Assembly: GCA_965222005.1 (NCBI GenBank)
Contig: OZ244935.1
Coordinates: 4,526,001-4,590,000 of the forward strand
DNA: 64,000 bases
Direction of reading: 5' to 3'
Source: CBDCTM01 sp965222005
Lineage (GTDB): Bacteria; Bacteroidota; Bacteroidia; Chitinophagales; Saprospiraceae
Made by a program: the position numbers and the translations under genes. Positions 1 to 8,260 of the stretch are shown piece after piece (within the stretch, counting starts at the first letter, position 1; the number at the start of each line of letters is the position of its first letter). The notes below the pieces were generated by a model that worked only from the letters and a program-made list of their open reading frames with translations, searched no databases and had not been told where the DNA came from.

Positions 1-1
1 C

Positions 2-1519
2 AACAGCCCCGATGCCGATTACGCTCCAACTCTCTACCGCGATGGTCAGCTGCTATTCACTTCCGATCGCTCCACTGCCAGTGGCGACGAGCTTTACAAT
101 TGGACCGGCCAGCATTTTTCTGATCTCTTCCTGGTCAACGAACAAGAACAAAGCGTTAGCCCTTTCGATGCCGTCATCAATACGCCCAATAATGAGGGCA
201 CCGCTACCTTCAATCAGGATTTTACCGAAATGTATTTCACTCGCTGTTTTAATGATGAAAAACTAGCTGACAAATACTGCAAGCTTATGCAAAGCAGCTA
301 TACAGATGGTGCCTGGAGCGAAGCGGAGGTGCTCAATTTTGTAGAGGAAAAGGTCAACTATGGCCATCCAAGCCTCTCCAAAGATGGCAGCACTCTCTAC
401 TTTTCTGCCGAGCATCCCGATGGCTGGGGGGGCTATGATATTTATAGCACTGAGCGTAGCCCGGATGGCTGGGATCCGCCACGCCTGTTGAGCAGGAGTA
501 TCAATAGCCTTGGCCATGAGAAATTTCCGTATATCGACGCCGACACGCTCTACTTTGCCTCCGATCACCACACAGGCATGGGTGGGTTGGACATCTTCCG
601 CAGTTTCAAAATGGGAAATGGCAAGTGGAGCCCGGCGCACAATCTCAAACCGCCCATCAATAGCGGTGGCGATGATTTTGGCTTTGTCATTGAGCAGCGC
701 AATATCGACCAAGAGCTTTTGCAAAGCGGCTATTTTAGCTCCACCCGCCTCAATGGCAAAGGAAATGATGACATCTATCGCTACCAAAAGCGCAAGCCGC
801 CTCCAATGCCTGACACGGTGGAGCCCGACCCTGAGCCGATCGTCTATAAGCTTCTGCTGGATGGCTATGTACTGGAAAAAATTTATCAAGACCCGGGCAA
901 TCCCAATAGCAAGGTGCTGGGTCGCAAACCCCTTGCCAGCTCAAAGGTGGCTATCAGCTTTGGTGAAAAAAAAAGGGAGGTAACGGTAGGGGATGATGGC
1001 CTTTTCAGCCTGGAGCTGGAGGAACAGACCGACTACGCTTTTCTTGCTTCACATCCCGGATACCTCAACAATAGCGCTACTTTTTCGAGCAAAGGCATTG
1101 GAAAAGATCCCAACAATCCAGTGATGACCTATGAGGTGGAAATTGTGCTCGACAAGATTTTTGTGGATAAGGAAATTACGCTCGACAATATTTACTACGA
1201 TTTCGATAAATGGGATATCCGCACCGATGCCCAGCCCACCTTAAACCAACTCGCCACCACCCTGAAGCAAAACCCGGAGATTCGCATTCAACTGGCTTCC
1301 CATACCGACTGCCGGGGCAATGCCCGCTACAACGAAACGCTCTCCCAACGAAGGGCCCAGTCTGTCGTTGATTATCTGATTGCCAATGGAATTGCTGCCG
1401 ACCGGCTGGTTGCCAAAGGCTTTGGCAAAGGCGCTCCGGCTGTCCATTGCGCTTGCAGCCGCTGTTCGGAAGAAGAGCATCAGGCCAATCGGCGCACCAC
1501 TTTCAAAATATTGCAATGA
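2..1519 (+). CDS. PorE-like OmpA-family protein, 5' end outside window
   Basis: The frame is open from base 2, so the start lies upstream of the window; 505 residues are visible. In order they show PD40/WD40-type propeller blades (about residues 1-270, e.g. YFSAEHPDGWGGYDIY), a carboxypeptidase-regulatory-like beta-sandwich (about 280-380) and a C-terminal OmpA peptidoglycan-binding domain (about 394-505) with the HTDCRG and RRAQSV segments. A Cys-rich insert (HCACSRCSEEEHQANRRT) before the last strand is usual in Bacteroidota OmpA domains. The order propeller, sandwich, OmpA matches PorE, a periplasmic protein of the type IX secretion machinery in Porphyromonas gingivalis. Inference: it anchors an outer-membrane assembly to the cell wall. 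The TPR region expected at the N-terminus of PorE cannot be seen. It converges on the adhesin gene, whose stop lies 12 bp away. A generic OmpA/PD40 protein is the alternative. Confidence 0.85.
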   Translation, partial: NSPDADYAPTLYRDGQLLFTSDRSTASGDELYNWTGQHFSDLFLVNEQEQSVSPFDAVINTPNNEGTATFNQDFTEMYFTRCFNDEKLADKYCKLMQSSYTDGAWSEAEVLNFVEEKVNYGHPSLSKDGSTLYFSAEHPDGWGGYDIYSTERSPDGWDPPRLLSRSINSLGHEKFPYIDADTLYFASDHHTGMGGLDIFRSFKMGNGKWSPAHNLKPPINSGGDDFGFVIEQRNIDQELLQSGYFSSTRLNGKGNDDIYRYQKRKPPPMPDTVEPDPEPIVYKLLLDGYVLEKIYQDPGNPNSKVLGRKPLASSKVAISFGEKKREVTVGDDGLFSLELEEQTDYAFLASHPGYLNNSATFSSKGIGKDPNNPVMTYEVEIVLDKIFVDKEITLDNIYYDFDKWDIRTDAQPTLNQLATTLKQNPEIRIQLASHTDCRGNARYNETLSQRRAQSVVDYLIANGIAADRLVAKGFGKGAPAVHCACSRCSEEEHQANRRTTFKILQ

Positions 1520-1531
1520 ACGAAAAGCTTG

Positions 1532-4500
1532 TCAGTATTGAATCAGCAAGCGGCCGCTAGCTGAGTGCTGCCCACTTATCAATTGCCAGATATACACCCC
1601 TTGCGGAAGCTCCGGCAGCCGGATATGCCACAGGGAAGGCTGCTCCTGATCGACAGCAATTGGTATTTGGCGGCCTTGCAGGTCGTACAAATGCCATTGC
1701 ACAGCTTGGGTCATCACCGGCGTCTTAATAAATACTTCATCCTTGCTTGGGTTGGGAAATACTTGAATCTCACTTGCTGCAAATACCTCTTCATTGCTTA
1801 CCAGTTGCTCCACAACCGCCGAATCCACTAAGGTACAATCATCTGCATCTGTAAGAGTCACATAATAGGTTCCTACCTGAAGGGAGGTCGCTACCGAGTC
1901 GGTTTGGCTACCGGTTTGATCATCCCACTGGAAACTGTAGGGCCATGCACCACCGCTCACCTCAACGGTGGCAGTGCCATCGGCATTTTGACCAGAGGCT
2001 GGTGTAGAAGAAGTCTGACTCAGCATGGCATCAGTAGCAGTGACCTCGATCATGGCCGATTCCAGAAAACATTGATTCGCATCGGTGATGAAGCAAATAT
2101 ATAGCCCCGGTATTAGTGCGTCAATGAAAGCAGTGGTATCGCCATTGTTCCACAAATATTGATAAGGCGGCGTACCCCCCACAACTTGCAAGGATATAGA
2201 GCCGTCATTTCCCCGGCAATAGGATGCCGTTTCTACAGTGGAAGCGAAAGCATCAACAGCCAGGTTTTCCTCAGGGCCATCCACCATCAAGGGGCCGGTT
2301 TCAAACTGACAACCATTGGCATCCGTGATGGTACACTGGTAATGTCCGGAAGAGATGGAAGGAAGGAAAGGAGTAGTTGCTCCTGTATTCCAAAGGTATT
2401 GATAGGGAAGGCTCCCGCCAATGATATGGATGAACAGGCTGCCGTTGGCGGCGCCAAAACAAAGCTCGGCATTGGTTTGGAAAGAGCTCATACTTAGCGG
2501 CGCATCTGGCCCGGGAATTGTGATTGGCTGAGGGATCGTAAAGGTACAGCCATTCGCATCTGTAATACTGAGCGTATAGCTCCCGGCCGCTAATCCGGCA
2601 GGATCTTCACCTGTGAAACTATTGCTCCACAAATAATTATAAGGAGGCGCTCCACCACTGATCGTTATATCAATCGCACCATCAGCACTGCCAAAGCAAC
2701 TTTCTTGGGCAATTTGGTCCACCAGATAGTTGATGGGCACAGCCGGGCTAATGGTCAACGGCTCTGAAACGCCTACACAACCCCCGGCATCCGTGATAGT
2801 GAGATCATAGGTGCCGGGAGGCAGGCCGTGGTTAATACTATCAAGGTTGCCATTGCTCCAATTGAATTGGTAAGGCCCTTGCCCACCGAGATTTCCGGGA
2901 ATTATCAGGCCATCCACTTCACCGGCGCAGGACTCATCGGCCATACCTACAAATTGGACGGCAATGGAGTCTCTGATTTGCAATACTTCAAAATCAAGCC
3001 CTTCAAAGGCACAGCCATTGGCATCCACAATGGAAACATCGTAAAGGCCGGCATTGAGCTTTTGTAAATCCTCTGTAGTATCGCCATTGCTCCACAAAAT
3101 CTGGTACGGCTGCACGCCTCCGCTAATGGTGACATCAATGCTGCCGTCATCACTGCCGGTACAACCTACATGCGTAATATTGTCAATACTTACGTTCAAA
3201 TCCGACAGTTCATTTACCTGCACTTCCACGCTATTGGCTACACAACCATTGGCGTCAATGACGGTCAATACATACAGGCCCGCACTCGCATTGGACAAAT
3301 CTTCCATCTGGCTGCCATCATTCCAATTAAAAATATAAGGTGGCGTCCCTCCTGATACGGAAGCATCAATACTACCATCAATGGCCGCACGACAGGTAAC
3401 ATCTTCAACGGCAATGATATGGACAATCAACATAGGCGGTTCGCTGATAAGGATGGTATCTGTGATGTATTGGCATCCGCTTTGATCGGTGATCGTAGCC
3501 TGATAGGATCCAGCTGACAAGCCACTGAGGTCATCAGAGGTAGCGCCATTATTCCAAACATACTGGAAAGGAGGCGCCCCTGAAGGAGGCGAAGTGAAGA
3601 TTCGCCCATCATTGGCACCAAAGCAGCTGATGTCAAAAATACCGTCGATGCGGCCTTGCAGTGCCGTCAATACATCAATCTCGAAAGCTGGTGTAATCAT
3701 GCGACAGCCATTGGCATCCGTAATGGTGAGGGTGTACAGGCCTGCTGAAAGACCAAAGATATCCTCTGTCATCATTCCGTTGTCCCACAGATATTGATAA
3801 GGCATCGTACCGCCACTGAGGCTCACATCCAAAAAGCCATCGTCAATGCCCAGGCAAGTGGCATGCTGTGTAAATACCCCGTCCAGGGTCAACACTTCCG
3901 GCGCCAAAATCGTGTAGCCGGGAGATACTTTCCGGCAACCCATTGCATCCTCCACGGTGAGCTGATAAATGCCGGGGGCGAGGTTCCCAAAGCTGGCCGT
4001 GCTTGCCCCATTGCTCCATTGGTAGCTATAGGCTCCATTCCCTCCGGTCACTTCCACGGACAAACTGCCATTATCAATGCCTTCACAACTGGCATCCTCC
4101 AGACTGAGCAATTGGATTTGTAATTCGGCAGGCTCGCTTACTTGGATCGGGCCTGACTGGAGCTGGCAAGCCTTCGCATCTTCCACAATCAACTGATAGG
4201 TACCTGAACCAATGTTGACCAGGTCTTTTTGATTAGTTCCATTGCTCCAATGATAGGTATAAGGAGGGGTACCTCCGCTGATCTGGACATTTATGCTGCC
4301 ATCCTGCTGGTCAAAACAACTGGGGTTTGTTACCTCCAGCAGAGCAAATTCGAGTGCTTCCGGCTCATCAAGCGCTATATCGGCAAGTACTTTTTGGCAA
4401 TTTTGAGCATCGGTCACAGTTACACTATACTGGCCAGCCGGGACATCGAGCAAATCTTCTTGAGTAGAATTGTCACTCCATTCAAATTGGTAAGGCGCCG

Positions 4501-7483
4501 TGCCTCCTTGCACCGAAAGGTTGATACTGCCATCGGCATTCCCCTGGCAAATTGGCGACTGAGTTTCAAAAAGGCTGATGACCAAAGAATCTGGCTGTGA
4601 AACCTGAATGCCATCCACAATTTGGCTGCATACACCATCCGATACGGTCACCGCATAGCTTCCGGCCGCTACACCGATAAGGTCTTCGGTAGTGGCTCCA
4701 TTGCTCCACATAAACATGCTGGCATTGCTGCTGGTGCTAATATCGACACTGCCATTGGCCAGGCCATAGCAGCTGACATCGGTAATTACAATATTCTGAT
4801 CGATCTCTATGGAAGGGCCGTTGATATTGATAATAGGAATCACCAGTTCGCAATTTAGCGGATTGCTGTCCGTGATACTGATGCGGTATGCACCTTGCAG
4901 CAGATTGTCAATCAAATAGGTTCCGCTAAGGTTATCGGCACTGCCGTTGCTTGGTCCGCTCCAGTGATAGCTGTAAGGAGACACCCCATCGAGCGGGCTG
5001 AGCTGAATTTGGCCATCATTGCCATTGCAGCTACTTACGTTTTCGATATTGTCAATGGAGACAGAGGTGATGCTAGAGCTGGTAAAAACCTCGGTGCTGG
5101 CAGTGCTTTGGCAACCATTGGCATCGGTAAGGCTAAAGCTGTAGGTAGCAGAAGTGCCAGGCTGTTGGGCAAGAGCTAAAATGCGATTGTTGATGCTGCC
5201 TGTGCTCCACTGATAGTGGTAGGGAGGGCTTCCCGCTCCGGCATCGTAAGCTTCGAGAATAATGGAGCCATTGCTGCAAACGGCAGCTGTGCCAAAAGGG
5301 CTAATCGCTGCGCTTGGAGTCTGATGAACTACAAGCTCTATGCTAGCCTCATCTGTACAGCCCGAATTGGTAGTGGATAAAATATAGTAAAAGGCAGAAG
5401 CAGATGGCATCACAACTGACGAGGGCAATTTATTGGCCGGGGAAGCCGGACTGGCTGAATGAAAGCTGATTGATCCGCCTGTCAAATGAGTATCTTCAAT
5501 GTTTAAATTGGCTAAATCGTAGCTAGCTCCCGCACAAATCGCCGGGCTCTCCTGCACGCTGATTTCCGGCACCGGCAGTATGTTCACTGACACCTCTGCC
5601 GTATCGCTGAAACAACTTGCCGACAAGCTGTCCAACACTACCAAATGGTAAGCGTTTTGTACATTGGCCAAATGCAAGGTATCACCTATCCACAGCAGCT
5701 GGTGCGGATCAGTGCGGTACCAATACAGGTTGCCGGCAATCGGCAATGAGCTGTACAATACAGCTTGGCCAGCTCTGCAAATGGACACATTCTCCACCGC
5801 CGGCGCAGCCACCAGGTACTCATCCGACATGCCATTACAATTTTCATCAATGCCATTGCAAGCCTGTTCTGCAGCTCCCGGATTCACAGCGAATATCGCG
5901 TCATCGCAATCCGTGCTATCCGCTACATAGCCAGGCGGTGGTTGGGCTGTACAGCTTATCAAAGGGGCCGCCGCATCGCCAAAACCATCTCCATCTACAT
6001 CGGCAAAGAAAAACTGAATGCTGCCCCCTACTTCCTGTGAGCCAAAAAATTCTAGCTGGTCAATAGCTATATCGCCCCGAAAACCATTGCCTTTGGTTGC
6101 TACAAAACGAAACTGGGCAATCTGCCCGTGGTAACTGCCCAGATCGATAAACTGACGGAACCAGCTATCACCCTGCTCTCCGTTAGCGGTCCACAGATTT
6201 TGCCAATTGCTGCCTCCGTCCAGGGTGATGTCAAATGAGAGGCTGCCTGTAGAGTTGCCCAGCATGTGGTAATAAAAGGAGAAATGGCATTGGCCGGATG
6301 CTGCCACCACATCAATGCAGGTGGAGTGAAGCACCGCCCGATAGCCTTGCTGACAGGCAGCTCCGGAGGTTTCGAGGTAGATATAATTTCCTCCCTCTGT
6401 GATGTCATCAGAAGGGCCGGTATTGGACGAACTGGTGCCCTCCTTGTCGATCAGCCAGTCCATTTCATCATCCAAACTATTGCTCCAGGTGCCACTAATT
6501 GTACAGCTTTTATCACAGCCTTTTTCACATTCAGCCTGGCTATCAAAATCTTCCAGCAGGCTCAGTGCAGCAGTATTGCAAGCCGTAGTAAAATCCAACA
6601 CGCAGGAATTGCCAGAAAATCCGCCACCACTACAGGCCTCCCGAATGTAGAGCTCATAGTCAGTCAGCTCGGTCAGCCCTGTGAGCAGATAAGGCTGGGG
6701 GGTATTACAGGCAATTGGCAGGACGGTACCGCCGCCGGCCGCGGCATCTGTGCCGGGTGTGAAGCCGGGTGGGCCATATTCGATGAAAGTATTGGAGCAT
6801 GACATATTATTGGCATCCCAGCTCAAGGACACATCCTGGCTGCCGATGGCCTCAATGTTGAGGCTGCTTGGAGCCTGGCAAATACTGGATGAGAAGACCA
6901 ATTCTACAAAATGGAGGCTGCCAAAATCATCCAGTGCATCATCGCAAATTTGAAAAGTCCAGCTACCATTGGGATTGGAGCCATCGTGAAAATCATTGAA
7001 ATTACCTTCTGGCAGATAACTGCCAATGAAGGGAGGCAGACCTTCCGTAATGGAATGGCAGGCACTCATGCTAAAACTGGTGAATGCCGCACAGCTAGTA
7101 TCCGAAGGATCGCCATAGTGATCGGCACCACCGCCGTTATCGGAGGAGAGTTCTACTTTTTTGCCAGCCGGGGAACTCAGAAAAATATCGAGGTCGGCAT
7201 CCCAAGGATGGCTGATAATAAGGCGCACTTCTTCCAGTACTATATCTATTCCCAGTTGCGTCCCTGGTGCAGTGACTACAAAAGGATAGTTGCTGGCAGC
7301 TGTACAGCTATTGTCAGGGATGAGAAAATTGATGCCACAATTGGCCGAAAAGTGATTGTGCGGGTTGCCATAGGCAAACATTTTGGGGAAAGAGGCTTCA
7401 AGATTCGGCTTTTGAGCGATGATGGTTTTCTCAGCAATGACCCAAACCAGCAGGAAAAAAAGCACTTTTCCCAACTTGACCAT
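1532..7483 (-). CDS. Giant SprB-repeat adhesin with P-domain, FN3, MAM and T9SS sorting domain
   Basis: A 1,983-residue secreted surface protein. A signal peptide (about 1-23) is followed by a proprotein-convertase P-like beta-domain (about 50-200, motif SHPWDADLDIFLSSPAGK), a fibronectin III-like domain (about 205-300), a MAM-like domain (about 305-490) and an Asp-rich MopE-type metal-binding motif (about 491-551, DVDGDGFGD and CNGIDENCNG). An Ig/PKD-like linker leads to about 14 SprB-type repeats (about 813-1883; typical unit: CxGxxDGS, then GGTPPYxYxWSNG, then G.Y.vtitDAnGC). A type A T9SS sorting domain ends it (about 1908-1983, starting VFPNPSKDEVFI). SprB is the gliding adhesin of Flavobacterium johnsoniae, so adhesion or gliding is the family expectation; the ligand is unknown. 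Each repeat has two Cys that could form a disulfide. There is no protease domain beside the P-domain. The antisense strand carries many long open frames that are only repeat shadows. Confidence 0.93.
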   Translation of the reverse strand: MVKLGKVLFFLLVWVIAEKTIIAQKPNLEASFPKMFAYGNPHNHFSANCGINFLIPDNSCTAASNYPFVVTAPGTQLGIDIVLEEVRLIISHPWDADLDIFLSSPAGKKVELSSDNGGGADHYGDPSDTSCAAFTSFSMSACHSITEGLPPFIGSYLPEGNFNDFHDGSNPNGSWTFQICDDALDDFGSLHFVELVFSSSICQAPSSLNIEAIGSQDVSLSWDANNMSCSNTFIEYGPPGFTPGTDAAAGGGTVLPIACNTPQPYLLTGLTELTDYELYIREACSGGGFSGNSCVLDFTTACNTAALSLLEDFDSQAECEKGCDKSCTISGTWSNSLDDEMDWLIDKEGTSSSNTGPSDDITEGGNYIYLETSGAACQQGYRAVLHSTCIDVVAASGQCHFSFYYHMLGNSTGSLSFDITLDGGSNWQNLWTANGEQGDSWFRQFIDLGSYHGQIAQFRFVATKGNGFRGDIAIDQLEFFGSQEVGGSIQFFFADVDGDGFGDAAAPLISCTAQPPPGYVADSTDCDDAIFAVNPGAAEQACNGIDENCNGMSDEYLVAAPAVENVSICRAGQAVLYSSLPIAGNLYWYRTDPHQLLWIGDTLHLANVQNAYHLVVLDSLSASCFSDTAEVSVNILPVPEISVQESPAICAGASYDLANLNIEDTHLTGGSISFHSASPASPANKLPSSVVMPSASAFYYILSTTNSGCTDEASIELVVHQTPSAAISPFGTAAVCSNGSIILEAYDAGAGSPPYHYQWSTGSINNRILALAQQPGTSATYSFSLTDANGCQSTASTEVFTSSSITSVSIDNIENVSSCNGNDGQIQLSPLDGVSPYSYHWSGPSNGSADNLSGTYLIDNLLQGAYRISITDSNPLNCELVIPIININGPSIEIDQNIVITDVSCYGLANGSVDISTSSNASMFMWSNGATTEDLIGVAAGSYAVTVSDGVCSQIVDGIQVSQPDSLVISLFETQSPICQGNADGSINLSVQGGTAPYQFEWSDNSTQEDLLDVPAGQYSVTVTDAQNCQKVLADIALDEPEALEFALLEVTNPSCFDQQDGSINVQISGGTPPYTYHWSNGTNQKDLVNIGSGTYQLIVEDAKACQLQSGPIQVSEPAELQIQLLSLEDASCEGIDNGSLSVEVTGGNGAYSYQWSNGASTASFGNLAPGIYQLTVEDAMGCRKVSPGYTILAPEVLTLDGVFTQHATCLGIDDGFLDVSLSGGTMPYQYLWDNGMMTEDIFGLSAGLYTLTITDANGCRMITPAFEIDVLTALQGRIDGIFDISCFGANDGRIFTSPPSGAPPFQYVWNNGATSDDLSGLSAGSYQATITDQSGCQYITDTILISEPPMLIVHIIAVEDVTCRAAIDGSIDASVSGGTPPYIFNWNDGSQMEDLSNASAGLYVLTVIDANGCVANSVEVQVNELSDLNVSIDNITHVGCTGSDDGSIDVTISGGVQPYQILWSNGDTTEDLQKLNAGLYDVSIVDANGCAFEGLDFEVLQIRDSIAVQFVGMADESCAGEVDGLIIPGNLGGQGPYQFNWSNGNLDSINHGLPPGTYDLTITDAGGCVGVSEPLTISPAVPINYLVDQIAQESCFGSADGAIDITISGGAPPYNYLWSNSFTGEDPAGLAAGSYTLSITDANGCTFTIPQPITIPGPDAPLSMSSFQTNAELCFGAANGSLFIHIIGGSLPYQYLWNTGATTPFLPSISSGHYQCTITDANGCQFETGPLMVDGPEENLAVDAFASTVETASYCRGNDGSISLQVVGGTPPYQYLWNNGDTTAFIDALIPGLYICFITDANQCFLESAMIEVTATDAMLSQTSSTPASGQNADGTATVEVSGGAWPYSFQWDDQTGSQTDSVATSLQVGTYYVTLTDADDCTLVDSAVVEQLVSNEEVFAASEIQVFPNPSKDEVFIKTPVMTQAVQWHLYDLQGRQIPIAVDQEQPSLWHIRLPELPQGVYIWQLISGQHSASGRLLIQY

Positions 7484-7675
7484 ACAATTGATTAATTTCT
7501 GATTTTAGGATGCTATTCTCTACAGGGCTTGATCTATTCCTGCTTCAACTATGAATGTAGCAATTTTCTAGAGACTGTCCGAATATGCGACTGCCTTTTT
7601 TGGTCATATCACATGTTTTCGTCATTTGTAAGGCAAATGAACAGCATTTGGGAGGCAATTTATAGTTCGATTTTT

Positions 7676-7683
7676 TATTTTTG
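7676..7683 (+). promoter_or_regulatory. Putative -7 box of tRNA-Pro
   Basis: TATTTTTG fits the Bacteroidota -7 consensus TAnnTTTG. A TTTG 25 bp upstream (7647-7650) could act as the -33 element, although the spacing is slightly long. The tRNA begins 73 bp downstream, implying a short 5' leader to be removed by RNase P. Pattern match only. Confidence 0.45.
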
Positions 7684-7756
7684 CAGCATTGCGGAGCCAT
7701 TAAAATTGTCTGTAGATTTTTTTTTTGCGGACCCCCACCCAACTGGCTCACATTTT

Positions 7757-7830
7757 CGGGGTGTAGCGCAGCCCGGTAGCGCGCTGCGTTCGGGACGCAG
7801 AGGTCGTAGGTTCAAATCCTATCACCCCGA
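7757..7830 (+). tRNA. tRNA-Pro (anticodon CGG)
   Basis: The cloverleaf can be folded by eye: the 7-bp acceptor stem CGGGGTG/CACCCCG, a D arm with AGCCCGGTAGC, the anticodon stem CTGCG/CGCAG closing the loop TTCGGGA (anticodon CGG, reading CCG proline codons), and the T arm GTAGG-TTCAAAT-CCTAT. The discriminator base is A at 7830. The following bases are CCT, so the 3' CCA is not encoded and must be added after transcription. A hairpin terminator follows within a few bases. Confidence 0.95.
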
Positions 7831-7833
7831 CCT

Positions 7834-7875
7834 GGCTCATAAACAACTGACTATCAGTAGCTTATGAGCCTTTTT
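7834..7875 (+). terminator. Intrinsic terminator after tRNA-Pro
   Basis: A 9-bp perfect stem, GGCTCATAA (7834-7842) with TTATGAGCC (7862-7870), is followed directly by TTTTT (7871-7875). The loop contains the smaller inverted repeat CTGA-CTA-TCAG. The position 3 bp after the tRNA supports a terminator role. Confidence 0.75.
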
Positions 7876-8260
7876 AGTACTTGGCTACAAGAGAGCAGAG
7901 ACAAGAGCTTGTTTGGAAATTAGGGATTGCCTGTGGCCGGGCCATACACAGCGATAGGATTACATTCCTTCACGCTTCCTCTGGCCAGCGATCCAATCTC
8001 AGGGCTGGCGCTCAAGATTTACAGATTTGAAGACAACAGGTGATCTAGCCATCTAACAAGTAGCGCAGTGAAGGATCAGATGCAGGATGCATGTTGGGCC
8101 TTACATTTAGTACACTACCACAACTTTTAGTGACAGCCACACGTCATTTGGTATAACTTTTAACAATACTATCACAGCATAGTGGTAACTTCATATTGCT
8201 ATTCCTGCTCATCATGGCACTTTTCAGTTTACCAAAATTCACTATACTAAAACCAATACC
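7876..8260. other. Intergenic, no gene seen
   Basis: 385 bp between the tRNA terminator and the VIT-domain gene. No convincing reading frame, RNA fold or exact TAnnTTTG box was found. The long 5' region of the downstream gene must lie here. Confidence 0.5.

Noticed and set aside
1835..5045. Regular DNA periodicity that could suggest a repeat array or CRISPR
   Set aside because: The period (about 240 bp) is that of protein SprB repeats; the DNA units are divergent and there are no short identical repeats with spacers.
6911..7495. 194-codon plus-strand frame and other long plus-strand frames inside the adhesin region
   Set aside because: They are antisense to a clearly real repeat protein; repeated codon patterns create long open shadows. 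No start signal or family similarity.
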